NCBI GenBank assembly: GCA_900314455.1
Contig: OMVI01000102.1
Span: 1 to 35,958 of the forward strand
Length of the DNA stretch: 35,958 nt
Direction of reading: 5' to 3'
From: an uncultured Prevotella sp.
GTDB lineage: Bacteria; Bacteroidota; Bacteroidia; Bacteroidales; Bacteroidaceae
The notes beneath the pieces are model-generated. The model did not search any database. It had not been told where the DNA came from and worked only from the letters and a program-made list of their open reading frames with translations. Shown in pieces: positions 16,122 through 25,127 of the stretch; the first letter of the stretch is position 1, and every line of letters starts with the position of its first letter. The position numbers were made by a program, and so were the translations under genes.

Positions 16122-16194
16122 CGGCATTGACTATCAATAAGTTACAGAGACAAAAGCAACAGAAAGCTAGAATGAAAAGTTTTGACATGGTAAT

Positions 16195-16815
16195 TCAAAA
16201 CAATTCAAGCCAATCGTCAAAATTCTTATTCTGGAAAACATGCCAGCCCACAGACTCTTGGGCAGCTTTGCAATTCGCAGGAAGGTCATCTATGAATAAT
16301 GTATCAGCAGGAATGATGCCCGTTTGCCGTACTACCTCCTTGAATATTCTTTGGTCCGGTTTGTCAAGATGCATACGTTGGGACAGAAAGACCTGCTCAA
16401 AGTAATCGTCAACACTATGACCGTCGTATGGGAATAAGTGCTCAACACAATAGTCCCAATGAATGTCTATCGTATTGCTGAGCAAGAATACGCGCTTGCC
16501 TTTCGCCCTTAAAGATAGCAGGACGTCCATTTTACGTGTTGGAATCTCACCGAGCATGACATTGGCAGTGTCTATTATCTCCCTGTCAGTAATGGGAAGC
16601 CCTGACAAAGTCCTAACTCCATCGCAAAATTCTTTTGTGGAAATAAGTCCCAGACCTAGCTTATGCATCAGTTCTGGACCCTCTGAATGCTGCGACGGGT
16701 CAAGGTATGGTGCTAGTCCAAGTGCCGCGAAAGCCTTCATGCAGCCATCGCTGTTGAGCCTGACAAGCACATTGCCCAAGTCAAAGATTATATTCTTGTA
16801 AGACAATCCATCCAT
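16195..16815 (-). CDS. HAD-superfamily phosphatase, YihX-like
   Basis: 206 residues. HAD motifs are in order: FDLGNVLV (11-18) with nucleophile D12, LLSNT near 111-115, KPDQRIFK near 153-160, and LFIDDLPANC near 173-182, with an alpha-helical cap between the first two. The DLGNV form of motif I is that of YihX-type sugar-phosphate phosphatases such as E. coli alpha-glucose-1-phosphatase. The Gly at +2 of the nucleophile is normal for that branch. The substrate cannot be told from sequence. It follows thrE by 19 bases on the same strand and is probably co-transcribed. Confidence 0.85.
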   Translation of the reverse strand: MDGLSYKNIIFDLGNVLVRLNSDGCMKAFAALGLAPYLDPSQHSEGPELMHKLGLGLISTKEFCDGVRTLSGLPITDREIIDTANVMLGEIPTRKMDVLLSLRAKGKRVFLLSNTIDIHWDYCVEHLFPYDGHSVDDYFEQVFLSQRMHLDKPDQRIFKEVVRQTGIIPADTLFIDDLPANCKAAQESVGWHVFQNKNFDDWLELF

Positions 16816-16834
16816 ACCTGTAAAGTTTTACTTC

Positions 16835-18313
16835 CTACAACATTTCGCTGTCGACGTTTACAATGTGGTCAAGGTCAACGAATTCGCCTTTCTCACGACG
16901 CTCTTCAATCTTGCGCTCAAGGCGTTTCTTACGACTGTACTGTATCCATTTACGGGCGAAGACATTAGGAATATCAACGCCAATGGCAATCATTATGAGG
17001 ATAAGGCTTCCCTTGATGGCATTGGTAGTGGCAACGGTAAGCTCACCAACTACACCTGACATGTTAATCAATCCATACAGAGCGCGGTACATGAACACTC
17101 CCGGCACCATTGGAATAACAGCCGGTATCGTTATGCACTGGTGTGGAGTATGAATGACATGGCACATTTTGATATTGATAATCGATATCAGTGCCGAGCC
17201 GCAAAGGGTTCCCACAATCGGTCCATAGTCAAGTCCGATATTGTTGGTCGATGGTCCTAGGTTCACAAAGTTGCGGAAGCACACTGCTATTACACCGCCA
17301 CATGCTACCCAAGGCATTAACCTCAGGGGCGTATTGAAGATTGTTGCAAAGCCTATAGCCGAGACAGCAGCAGCTATAGCGTATTCTAGGAAAGTATGAT
17401 GCGGGGTCATACTCAAATCCGTCACGAAGTTATTGATACCGAACACCTTGATAGCCATCGCGATACCAAACGACATTGCGATAATCATCAGCAACGTGTT
17501 GGTAGCACGGACAAGTCCCGTCTCAATATGGTTGTCAAGCATGTCGCTTACAAAATTAATAAGCGGCACTCCAGGAACGATGAATAATGAGCAAGCCATG
17601 AGCGGATGCCAAGGCGTAACCGACTGCATGAAAGCAAGCGGTGAAGTTGAAATGAATTCCGAGAGAGGATTTCCAGGGATACTAATGTATGCCGACAGCC
17701 ACGCGAGTATGGTAGACACGAAAGCTGCTACAGCAATGTCGAAATAAGTATTCGAGCCGCAACCGTTAAGCCACATCCGAAGTCGGTTGCCCAGAATTGC
17801 TGCTATTGACGCATAGAAGAATGCTGCCCAGTCGCATCCAAACTGAATGCAGAAGCCTCCACAAGCGAACCCGGCGCAAATGGCCACTGCCCAATCGCTG
17901 TATGTACGCTTACGTGTACCGACACACTGCAAGGCCGCTTCGTAATCCTCAATGCTGTAATTTCGTGATATTGCACGCCAAGTCAACTTCGAAATGTCCT
18001 GTATTGCCGCCATGTCTATGCCATGCTTGTAGCAGCGGCGCATACGTACATAGGAATGATGGTCGTCGCCAAAGCATATCGTAAGCATGTAGTAGTCGAC
18101 ATAAATATGAAGATATTCCTTGGAGAATCCAAAGAATGCGGCAGCGCGGTTCATATTACGAAGGATACGGCTCGTATCTGCCGAACTGTCAACGAGTATC
18201 TGTCCCGTCCGTAAAAGTAAGTCTATCCGATGGTTCAAGTCTTGAACCGACTCAGTATGGCATGGGTGACACCCATCGCCGCAGCAATCAATAGTCTTTT
18301 TCGTGTTATCCAT
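16835..18313 (-). CDS. thrE: Threonine/serine exporter family protein
   Basis: 492 residues, close to the 489 of Corynebacterium ThrE. The N-terminal half is a DUF1212-type domain: a cytoplasmic part (about 25-130) with LLRTGQILVDSSADTSRI and YMLTICFGDDHHSYVRM, then about five membrane segments. The C-terminal half is a DUF3815-type domain with about five more, including ACGGVIAVCFRNF and CITIPAVIPMVPGVFMYR. In many bacteria these halves are separate genes (YjjP/YjjB); here they are fused. It probably exports Thr, Ser or small acids by proton antiport. The N-terminus is Cys/His-rich (CCGDGCHPCH, residues 10-19), possibly metal-binding. It is divergent from sppA. Confidence 0.9.
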   Translation of the reverse strand: MDNTKKTIDCCGDGCHPCHTESVQDLNHRIDLLLRTGQILVDSSADTSRILRNMNRAAAFFGFSKEYLHIYVDYYMLTICFGDDHHSYVRMRRCYKHGIDMAAIQDISKLTWRAISRNYSIEDYEAALQCVGTRKRTYSDWAVAICAGFACGGFCIQFGCDWAAFFYASIAAILGNRLRMWLNGCGSNTYFDIAVAAFVSTILAWLSAYISIPGNPLSEFISTSPLAFMQSVTPWHPLMACSLFIVPGVPLINFVSDMLDNHIETGLVRATNTLLMIIAMSFGIAMAIKVFGINNFVTDLSMTPHHTFLEYAIAAAVSAIGFATIFNTPLRLMPWVACGGVIAVCFRNFVNLGPSTNNIGLDYGPIVGTLCGSALISIINIKMCHVIHTPHQCITIPAVIPMVPGVFMYRALYGLINMSGVVGELTVATTNAIKGSLILIMIAIGVDIPNVFARKWIQYSRKKRLERKIEERREKGEFVDLDHIVNVDSEML

Positions 18314-18377
18314 TATAAAGAAGTCCTCGTACTCTAAGAATTTTGCCTATAAACAGGAATTTTGGCTAAACCGACTG

Positions 18378-18385
18378 CAAAGTTA
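18378..18385 (-). promoter_or_regulatory. Probable -7 element of thrE-HAD
   Basis: TAACTTTG on the minus strand, about 65 bases before the thrE start. No exact TTG at -33. It lies just left of the oppositely directed sppA promoter. Confidence 0.45.
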
Positions 18386-18406
18386 CTAAAAAATTAACAC
18401 ATAGAC

Positions 18407-18436
18407 TTGATGGGTGGAATTTTTTTCGTATCTTTG
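18407..18436 (+). promoter_or_regulatory. Promoter of sppA-lpxK-punA-thiL
   Basis: TTG (18407-18409) and TATCTTTG (18429-18436) are 19 bases apart, 44 bases before the sppA start. Confidence 0.75.
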
Positions 18437-18479
18437 CCACAAAATTGTGCAATTTCACTTGGCATAACAAAAACCGAAA

Positions 18480-20246
18480 ATGAAACAATTCTTCAAGTAC
18501 ACGTGCGCCACGATAGTGGGAATCATCATAACTGGAATACTGGCAACGGTCTTCGGCATAATAGCACTTGCCGGAATAGCAGCAGCTTCGGAGACTTCCG
18601 GTAGCGTAGCCGACAACTCCGTCCTCGTGCTTAACCTTTCCGGACTGATGCAGGAGCGCTCTGAGAACGCCAGACTTTCTGCCATTGCCGGCACCGAAGG
18701 CACCATCGGACTCGACACTTACCTCAAAGCTATAAGCAACGCTCAAAAGAATGACAAGGTAAAAGGCATATATATTGAGGCTGGAGCTTTCGCCGCCGAC
18801 TCTTACGCTTCGTTGCAGGCAGTTCGCAATGCTCTCAGCAACTTCAAGAAAAGCGGCAAATGGATTATTGCTTACGGCGATACATACACTCAAGGTGCAT
18901 ACTATGTCGCCTCTGTTGCCGATAAAATATACTTGAATCCGCAAGGTCAGATTGACTGGCACGGTCTTGCATCGCAGCCAATCTTCCTCAAGGACATGCT
19001 CGCCAAGTTTGGTATCAAGATGCAAGTGGCCAAAGTCGGAACGTACAAGAGCATGCCGGAGATGTACACAGCTACTGAAATGAGCGATGCTAACCGCGCT
19101 CAGACTCAGGCATACATCAACGCCATCTGGGGCAACGTTGTCAATGATGTCAGCAAGTCACGACACATCACTCCTCAAAAGCTCAACCAGCTCGCCGACA
19201 GTGTTATCACTTTCGCCGACACTAAGGAATTTGTTACGGAGCACCTTGCCGACTCTCTCATCTACACCGACGAAGTTAAGAAAATCGTTAAGAAGCGTCT
19301 CGGAATGGAACCTGACGACGATGACAACATAAAACAAGTCACTCCGTCCGTACTTGCTGCCGAGAACGATGACGAAGGCGATGAAATAGCAGTCTACTAT
19401 GCATACGGTGATGTTGTTGACGGGGCTGCCTCATCACCCAACAGTAACCATAAGATTGACGCTCAGACCGTTTGTCGCGACCTTGAAAAGCTTGCCAACG
19501 ACGACGATGTCAAAGCTGTGGTACTCAGAGTCAACTCTGGTGGAGGCTCAGCGTATGCCTCTGAGCAGATATGGCATCAGATATCAGAACTGAAAAAGAA
19601 AAAGCCAGTTGTCGTTTCCATGGGTGGAATGGCAGCAAGCGGCGCCTATTACATAAGCGCACCTGCCAATTGGATATTCGCTGAGCCAACAACGCTGACA
19701 GGCTCAATAGGCATTTTCGGTCTATTCCCTGATGCAAGCGGACTCCTAAAGGACAAGCTCGGCATTAAGTTCGACGCCGTCAAGACCAACGCTCATAGTG
19801 ATTTCGGAGCCATTTCTCGACCTATCACTCCCGAAGAGATGCACATTCTCGAAGGATATATCAACCGTGGCTACCAGCTTTTCCGCCAGCGCGTTGCCGA
19901 CGGACGTCACATGACAACCGCACAAGTAGAGAAGATAGCTCAAGGTCATGTTTTTGCCGGACAGGATGCACTCCGCATACACCTCGTTGACCAACTCGGA
20001 GGCCTCGATGAAGCTGTCGCTAAGGCTGCACAGCTAGCAAAGCTAAAGGAATATCACACTTCTCCCTACCCCGCCCCTGCGTCCTGGCTCGACCAACTAG
20101 TAGGGCAAATCAGCGGAGGCAACTACCTTGACGAGGGCATACGCTCGCAACTCGGACCTCTCTACGAGCCAGTTATGATGCTCCGCAATATCGACAAGGC
20201 TGATGCAATTCAGATGCGCATGCCTTACGAGCCGAACATTGAATAA
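18480..20246 (+). CDS. sppA: Signal peptide peptidase SppA, long (67K) type
   Basis: 588-residue membrane-anchored serine protease that degrades released signal peptides. An N-terminal membrane helix (about 8-34) precedes two tandem SppA domains. The Ser-Lys catalytic pair fits K190 in VGTYKSMPEMY (first domain) and S387 in GGMAASGAYYIS (second domain), as in the E. coli enzyme (Lys209, Ser409). The substrate-groove stretch VNSGGGSAYASEQIW (351-365) is also conserved. It heads a rightward cluster with lpxK, punA and thiL. The start is supported by the promoter ending at 18436 and the membrane helix. Confidence 0.95.
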   Translation: MKQFFKYTCATIVGIIITGILATVFGIIALAGIAAASETSGSVADNSVLVLNLSGLMQERSENARLSAIAGTEGTIGLDTYLKAISNAQKNDKVKGIYIEAGAFAADSYASLQAVRNALSNFKKSGKWIIAYGDTYTQGAYYVASVADKIYLNPQGQIDWHGLASQPIFLKDMLAKFGIKMQVAKVGTYKSMPEMYTATEMSDANRAQTQAYINAIWGNVVNDVSKSRHITPQKLNQLADSVITFADTKEFVTEHLADSLIYTDEVKKIVKKRLGMEPDDDDNIKQVTPSVLAAENDDEGDEIAVYYAYGDVVDGAASSPNSNHKIDAQTVCRDLEKLANDDDVKAVVLRVNSGGGSAYASEQIWHQISELKKKKPVVVSMGGMAASGAYYISAPANWIFAEPTTLTGSIGIFGLFPDASGLLKDKLGIKFDAVKTNAHSDFGAISRPITPEEMHILEGYINRGYQLFRQRVADGRHMTTAQVEKIAQGHVFAGQDALRIHLVDQLGGLDEAVAKAAQLAKLKEYHTSPYPAPASWLDQLVGQISGGNYLDEGIRSQLGPLYEPVMMLRNIDKADAIQMRMPYEPNIE

Positions 20247-20281
20247 AGAGAACTTAGCATAAACCTGAAAATATAAGATTG

Positions 20282-21454
20282 ATGGAAGGCGATTACATAA
20301 AGATACGCAAGTGGCTGCGGCCTCTGAGTTTCTTGTACCGGATAGGAATTGGAATAAGGAACCAACTGTTCGAACTGAAGATACTCAAGACCCGGAGCTT
20401 CACTACACCTGTTATCTCTGTCGGGAACATAACCGTCGGAGGAACGGGGAAAACCCCACATGTCGAGTATCTTGTACGTCTGCTGTCGAAATACGTCAAT
20501 GTTGCAGTCCTTAGCCGTGGCTACAAGCGAAAGACAAAAGGCTATATCCTCGCCGACGAGACATCTACAATGAGGTCAATCGGCGACGAACCGTATCAGA
20601 TGAAGCTCAAATTCCCTGATATCAACATAGCCGTCGACGCCAACAGATGCGAGGGTATCGACCACATTATGAACGATGAGAAGACCAAGGATACTGACGT
20701 AATCATCCTAGACGACGCTTTCCAGCATCGGTATGTAAAGCCCGGCATCAATATTCTGCTTGTCGACTATCACCGATTGATAATCTACGATGAGCTGCTG
20801 CCTGCCGGAAGCCTCCGTGAACCTATCGAAAGCAAGAGCCGCGCGGACATTGTCATCATCACAAAGTGCCCCGATACGCTCAATCCAATTGACTTCCGAG
20901 TGCTGACAAAGGCGATGAAGCTGTATGCTTACCAATCGTTGTTCTTTACTTCGTTAAAATACGATAAGCCATATCCTCTTTTCCCCGAAGGCAAACTGCC
21001 GGAAATCGAGCCGATAAACATCGACGTGCTGTTGCTTACAGGCATAGCCGGACCAAGTCAGATGATTGATGACCTGCGCCCGAAAGTGCATACTCTTACG
21101 CCGATGACTTATCCCGACCACCATGCTTTCCGCCGTAAGGACATTGAAAGAATCAACAACGCCTTCAGCGCCATGGAGGGAAACAACAAGGTTATAGTGA
21201 CAACGGAGAAGGATGCGGCAAGGCTTCGCAACGCCGAAGGCCTGTCCGAAGAAGTTCGCGAGCACCTTGTCGTACTGCCAGTGGAAATAAAGTTTATGCT
21301 TGACGGACAAGAACTATTCAACAATAAAATTATCAGCTATGTACAAAAAAATTCAAGAAACAGCATCCTGGTTAGAAAAAAGGATGACGACACACCCAAA
21401 AACGGCAATCGTTCTGGGCACAGGCCTCGGACAATTAGCTTCCGAGATAACTGA
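20282..21454 (+). CDS. lpxK: Tetraacyldisaccharide 4'-kinase (lipid A synthesis)
   Basis: Phosphorylates the 4' position of the tetraacyldisaccharide 1-phosphate lipid A precursor at the inner membrane. 390 residues from ATG 20282; a TTG directly before it would add one residue and is unlikely. The Walker A loop GGTGKTP is at 53-59 in VGNITVGGTGKTP, followed by VAVLSRGYKRKTKG, IGDEPYQM and DVIILDDAFQHR, all typical of LpxK. An amphipathic basic N-terminus (IRKWLRPLSFLYRIG) fits membrane association. Its last ~38 residues lie in the 116 bases shared in another frame with punA (start 21339), an unusually long overlap. Either the tail is real or the ancestral stop has been lost. Confidence 0.94.
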   Translation: MEGDYIKIRKWLRPLSFLYRIGIGIRNQLFELKILKTRSFTTPVISVGNITVGGTGKTPHVEYLVRLLSKYVNVAVLSRGYKRKTKGYILADETSTMRSIGDEPYQMKLKFPDINIAVDANRCEGIDHIMNDEKTKDTDVIILDDAFQHRYVKPGINILLVDYHRLIIYDELLPAGSLREPIESKSRADIVIITKCPDTLNPIDFRVLTKAMKLYAYQSLFFTSLKYDKPYPLFPEGKLPEIEPINIDVLLLTGIAGPSQMIDDLRPKVHTLTPMTYPDHHAFRRKDIERINNAFSAMEGNNKVIVTTEKDAARLRNAEGLSEEVREHLVVLPVEIKFMLDGQELFNNKIISYVQKNSRNSILVRKKDDDTPKNGNRSGHRPRTISFRDN

Positions 21455-22148
21455 TACTTACGAATTCCAATATAAGGATATTCCAAATTTCCCAATCTCA
21501 ACCGTCGAGGGACATGCTGGCAAACTTATCTTCGGCAAACTTGGCGGCAAGGACATCATGGCGATGGACGGGCGCTTCCACTTCTACGAAGGCTACACCA
21601 TGAAAGAGGTAACGTTCCCGATACGCGTCATGTATGAGCTCGGTATCACAACGTTGTTCGTCAGCAATGCCTCGGGAGGTATGAACCCTGAGTTCAAAAT
21701 CGGTGACCTCATGATTATAACCGACCACATAAACCTCTTCCCGGAGCATCCTCTGCACGGCAAGAACTTCCCGACTGGTCCACGATTCCCCGACATGCAC
21801 GAGGCTTACGACCACGAACTCATCAAGCTTGCTGATACTATCGCTGAAGAAAAGGGCATAAAGGTTCAGCACGGAGTATACGTTGGCGTTCAGGGACCGA
21901 CATTCGAGACACCGGCAGAATACAGGTTCTACCACCTCATCGGTGGCGACGCTGTTGGTATGAGCACAGTACCGGAGGTCATAGTTGCCCACCACTGCGG
22001 AATAAAAGTATTCGGAATATCAGTCATTACAGACCTTGGCGGCTTCGACAACCCTGTAGAAGTGAGCCACGAAGAAGTACAGGAGGCTGCCAACGAGGCA
22101 CAGCCGCGCATGTGCGACATATTCCGTGAACTTATAAAGAGAAGTTAA
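21339..22148 (+). CDS. punA: Purine nucleoside phosphorylase
   Basis: Cleaves inosine/guanosine-type nucleosides with phosphate in purine salvage. The start MYKKIQETASWL at 21339 gives 269 residues, the usual length of trimeric PNP; an upstream in-frame ATG at 21300 would add 13 residues that fit poorly. Family motifs: AIVLGTGLGQLA (phosphate site), VEGHAGKLIFGKLGGKDIMA, VSNASGGMNPEFKIGDLMII, GVQGPTFETPAEYRF, DAVGMSTVPEVIVA and the base-binding ITDLGGFDNPVEVSHEEV. It begins inside lpxK and ends 2 bases before thiL, so it is translationally linked to both. Confidence 0.95.
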   Translation: MYKKIQETASWLEKRMTTHPKTAIVLGTGLGQLASEITDTYEFQYKDIPNFPISTVEGHAGKLIFGKLGGKDIMAMDGRFHFYEGYTMKEVTFPIRVMYELGITTLFVSNASGGMNPEFKIGDLMIITDHINLFPEHPLHGKNFPTGPRFPDMHEAYDHELIKLADTIAEEKGIKVQHGVYVGVQGPTFETPAEYRFYHLIGGDAVGMSTVPEVIVAHHCGIKVFGISVITDLGGFDNPVEVSHEEVQEAANEAQPRMCDIFRELIKRS

Positions 22149-22150
22149 TA

Positions 22151-23266
22151 ATGGAAATAAACAGCATTGGTGAGTTTGGACTTATCGACCGGCTCACCAA
22201 GAATATAGAACTTAAGAACAAGAGTTCGGTAATGGGTGTCGGCGACGACTGTGCCGTTATGCACTACCCCGACAAAGAAGTGCTCGTCACATCGGATATG
22301 CTCATGGAGGGCATACACTTCGATTTGGTTTACACTCCTTTAGAGCAACTGGGCTATAAGGCGGCAATGGTAAACATCAGCGACGTGTTTGCCATGAACG
22401 GAACGCCACGGCAGCTCATCGTATCGATTGCCATCGACAAGCGACTACAGGTCGAAGACGTGGAAGCCATCTACCGTGGCATACAGAAAGCGTGCGACAA
22501 ATGGGGCGTTGACATTGTCGGAGGAGACACGACAACATCGCTGACGGGTCTTGCAATATCGGTGACTTGCATCGGCGAGGCTGCCAAGGAAGACATCGTC
22601 TACCGACACGGAGCAAACGAGACCGACCTCATCTGCGTCTCCGGAGACCTCGGTTCTGCCTACATGGGCCTGCAAATTCTCGAGCGGGAGAAGAGCGTCT
22701 ACTACCAGCAGATAGACGATTACAACAAGAAAGTTCGCGAAGCGCAGAAGAACAACGACGTGGCGAAACTCAACGGACTACGTGCACGGCGCTCAATGGT
22801 AGAAGATTTCCAGCCAGACTTTGCCGGCAAGGAATACTTAATCGACCGTCAGCTCAAGCCAGAGGCTCGCGGAGACGTCATCGAAGCCTTGCGCGAGAAC
22901 AATATCCACCCAACAGCAATGATGGACATCTCCGACGGACTGTCGTCAGAGCTCTTCCATATCTGCAAGCACAGCCATTGCGGATGCCGAATCTACGAAA
23001 AGGAGATTCCAATTGACTACCAAACGGCATCAACATGCGAGGAGTTCAACATGAACCTCACAACTGCGGCGCTCAACGGAGGTGAAGACTACGAACTGCT
23101 CTTTACTGTTCCTATCGGTGACCACGAGAAACTGAAAGCCCTTGAGGGTATCCATCAGATTGGCTACATCACCAAGGAGGAACTAGGCGAATATCTCGTA
23201 ACCCGCGACGGTCAAGAGTTTGAACTGAAAGCACAAGGCTGGGACCACATGAAAGAAGAGAAGTAA
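22151..23266 (+). CDS. thiL: Thiamine-monophosphate kinase
   Basis: Converts thiamine phosphate to thiamine diphosphate with ATP, the last step of cofactor synthesis. 371 residues, longer than the ~325 of E. coli ThiL because of a charged insert (about 181-225, containing QQIDDYNKKVREAQKNNDVA). Family motifs: GEFGLIDRL, MGVGDDCAVM, TSDMLMEGIHFD, AMVNISDVFAMNGTPRQ, GGDTTTS, MDISDGLSSEL and LNGGEDYELLF. No TPP riboswitch is near, consistent with its place inside an operon rather than in a thiamine biosynthesis cluster. Confidence 0.95.
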   Translation: MEINSIGEFGLIDRLTKNIELKNKSSVMGVGDDCAVMHYPDKEVLVTSDMLMEGIHFDLVYTPLEQLGYKAAMVNISDVFAMNGTPRQLIVSIAIDKRLQVEDVEAIYRGIQKACDKWGVDIVGGDTTTSLTGLAISVTCIGEAAKEDIVYRHGANETDLICVSGDLGSAYMGLQILEREKSVYYQQIDDYNKKVREAQKNNDVAKLNGLRARRSMVEDFQPDFAGKEYLIDRQLKPEARGDVIEALRENNIHPTAMMDISDGLSSELFHICKHSHCGCRIYEKEIPIDYQTASTCEEFNMNLTTAALNGGEDYELLFTVPIGDHEKLKALEGIHQIGYITKEELGEYLVTRDGQEFELKAQGWDHMKEEK

Positions 23267-23334
23267 AATTCCACTAATTATCAACCGGTTACAAAGGTAA
23301 CTGAAAATTATTGGCAAAAAAGTAGCAAAATATT

Positions 23335-23365
23335 TTGCGCGAACCGATTTATTTCAGTACCTTTG
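23335..23365 (+). promoter_or_regulatory. Promoter of tRNA-Phe
   Basis: TTG (23335-23337) and TACCTTTG (23358-23365) are 20 bases apart, 58 bases before the tRNA 5' end. Confidence 0.72.
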
Positions 23366-23423
23366 CAACCGCAATTCAGAAAACAAGTACATCAGTACAA
23401 CTTTTTCAATTGTAAAACAAAAT

Positions 23424-23496
23424 GGTGCCTTAGCTCAGGTGGTAGAGCAATGGACTGAAAATCCATGTGTCCTTGGTTCAACTCCAAGAGGTACCA
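23424..23496 (+). tRNA. tRNA-Phe (anticodon GAA)
   Basis: Acceptor GGTGCCT (23424-23430) pairs with AGGTACC (23489-23495, one G-U), discriminator A. The D-arm GCTC/GAGC, anticodon arm TGGA-CTGAAAA-TCCA with GAA, and T-arm CTTGG-TTCAACT-CCAAG are all intact. CCA is not encoded. Confidence 0.97.
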
Positions 23497-23508
23497 CTCC
23501 TCCTTTCA

Positions 23509-23546
23509 TTAGGGCGGTTCTCCACAAGAGGCCGCTCTTTCTTTTT
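23509..23546 (+). terminator. Terminator after tRNA-Phe
   Basis: AGGGCGGTTCT and AGAGGCCGCTCT pair imperfectly (with G-U pairs) around a short loop and are followed by a T-rich tail (TTTCTTTTT). Confidence 0.6.
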
Positions 23547-23645
23547 ATATACCATTCCGGTCTTTCGCGTTCGAAAGACAATCATCAATCCTTTATTATC
23601 CCCTACTTACACAATATTAATTAATAAAATGCGTTTAAAAGATAT

Positions 23646-25127
23646 ATGAACAGAAACGCACTTCTCATTATATCACTATTTGCAATGCTCTTAACGGCAT
23701 GTTCCGACGACGACTCGTTTACGACTTCGCCATCCAACTTGCTGACGTTCTCAACCGATACCGTAAAGCTCGACACAGTGTTCTCACGCATTCCGACGGC
23801 AACACGCACGTTCTGGGTTTACAACCATTCAGGCGACGGCATACGATGCAGCAGCGTCCGTCTCGAGCAAGGCAACCAGACCGGTTTCCGTGTCAATGTC
23901 GACGGCATCTATCTCGGCGAGTCACAGGGCTATCAGACCAACGAAATAGAAATACGCGACAAGGATTCGATACGTGTTTTCGTAGAGTTGACATCGCCAA
24001 ACAATAACGCCAAGACTCCACAGTTGCTCGAGGACAACCTCGTGTTTACCCTCGAGAGTGGCGTACAGCAACGTGTGAACCTCCGTGGATATACCTGGGA
24101 CGCCGCCATATACGGCCTTCTGGAAATACAACATGACACGACAATATCGAGTACGAAACCTATCGTAATACAAAGCGGGCTAAAAGTCGACTCCGGAGCT
24201 ACACTCACAGTAGCGGCAGGAACAACATTGTACTTCGGTCAGCGCGCCGGTGCCGACGTCTACGGTCGTCTGATTGCTGAGGGAACAGCCGACAACAACG
24301 TCGTATTCCGTGGTGACCGCATCGACAGGATGTTCGATTATCTCCCTTACGACCGCGTTCCGGGACAGTGGCAGGGCATCCACTTCCATGAGTCTTCTTA
24401 TGAGAACTCGTTCAACTATGCAGATATCCACTCCGCATACAATGGTGTTGTGTGCGACTCGTCGAGTGTTGAGCGTCTGAAACTGCGTGCCTACAACACG
24501 ATTATACACAACTGCCAAGGCTACGGACTGCTGGAGACGAACTGTGTGGTTGACTTATACAACTGCCAGATAACAAATACTCTGAACGATTGCGCTGCAT
24601 TCTTCGGCGGTGGAGCAATGCTTCGCCACTGTACAATTGCGCAGTTCTATCCTTTCGACTCAAATCGCGGCGTCGCACTTCGCTTTGCCAACTACCGCAA
24701 TGAGCATACCTACCCACTCTATCAGTTTGATGTCTACAACACATTGGTAACCGGCTACGCCGATGATGTCGTCATGGGCGACTTCAAGGATGACGTAAGC
24801 GCAACTTATATGTTCAGCCATTGCATTCTTCGGACCATCAAACCTGACACGCTCGACACAGAGCGGTTCGTCGACGTTCAGTTCGAGGATATCAAGGACA
24901 CGGCGGCCATAACTGGTGAAAAGCATTTCAAGAACATAGACGCCGACCGCCAGTACTACGATTTCCACCTCGATTCGCTGTCAACGGCCATCGACTCTGG
25001 TCTCGTTCTTCCCAACGGCTACAGCGCCTACGACCGTGACGGAAAGCCACGCGACTCCCGTCCGGACATCGGAGCATACGAATTCCAGCATCACAAGGGA
25101 GCGGCAAATATACGTAGACGGCGGTAA
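23646..25127 (+). CDS. Surface lipoprotein with right-handed parallel beta-helix fold
   Basis: 493 residues. A lipoprotein signal peptide ends in LLTAC (C19), followed by the acidic SDDDS stretch that in Bacteroidetes favours export of lipoproteins to the outer surface. Residues about 30-155 form a beta-sandwich-like region. Residues about 165-450 show repeating short strands of a parallel beta-helix (VDSGATLTVAAGTTLYFG, YGRLIAEGTADNNVVFRGD, GVVCDSSSVERL, CVVDLYNCQITNT). The end, YDRDGKPRDSRPDIGAYEFQ (start near 463), is the common 'choice-of-anchor'-type tail. Such proteins are often called hypothetical; polysaccharide binding or adhesion is inference. No lyase or hydrolase catalytic motif is evident. 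The stop codon lies inside a terminator-like hairpin. Confidence 0.85.
   Translation: MNRNALLIISLFAMLLTACSDDDSFTTSPSNLLTFSTDTVKLDTVFSRIPTATRTFWVYNHSGDGIRCSSVRLEQGNQTGFRVNVDGIYLGESQGYQTNEIEIRDKDSIRVFVELTSPNNNAKTPQLLEDNLVFTLESGVQQRVNLRGYTWDAAIYGLLEIQHDTTISSTKPIVIQSGLKVDSGATLTVAAGTTLYFGQRAGADVYGRLIAEGTADNNVVFRGDRIDRMFDYLPYDRVPGQWQGIHFHESSYENSFNYADIHSAYNGVVCDSSSVERLKLRAYNTIIHNCQGYGLLETNCVVDLYNCQITNTLNDCAAFFGGGAMLRHCTIAQFYPFDSNRGVALRFANYRNEHTYPLYQFDVYNTLVTGYADDVVMGDFKDDVSATYMFSHCILRTIKPDTLDTERFVDVQFEDIKDTAAITGEKHFKNIDADRQYYDFHLDSLSTAIDSGLVLPNGYSAYDRDGKPRDSRPDIGAYEFQHHKGAANIRRRR

Larger units (their letters stand above)
15578..16194. other. Gene-free 617-base stretch filled by three repeat types
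   Basis: From the nqr terminator to the stop codon of the HAD gene I see no believable coding sequence. The two short plus-strand frames at about 15817-16045 run straight through the palindromic element and look incidental. The stretch is occupied by the three repeats listed separately, separated by AT-rich sequence. Confidence 0.75.

Noticed and set aside
16231-16245. Missing second Asp in HAD motif I as a sign of inactivity
   Set aside because: The DLGNV form is normal in YihX-like active phosphatases; motif I is actually near the other end of this minus-strand gene (16759-16785).
18366-19025. 219-residue minus-strand frame
   Set aside because: It lies antisense to the well-supported sppA start and its promoter, and shows no domain.
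22050-22200. TPP riboswitch for thiL
   Set aside because: thiL begins 2 bases after punA and there is no thi-box sequence; it is inside an operon.
23292-23299. Leftward TACCTTTG after thiL
   Set aside because: The nearest TTG is only 15 bases away and it would produce RNA antisense to thiL; there is no gene to serve.
23439-23649. Short plus-strand frames over tRNA-Phe
   Set aside because: They overlap the tRNA and its terminator; chance openness.
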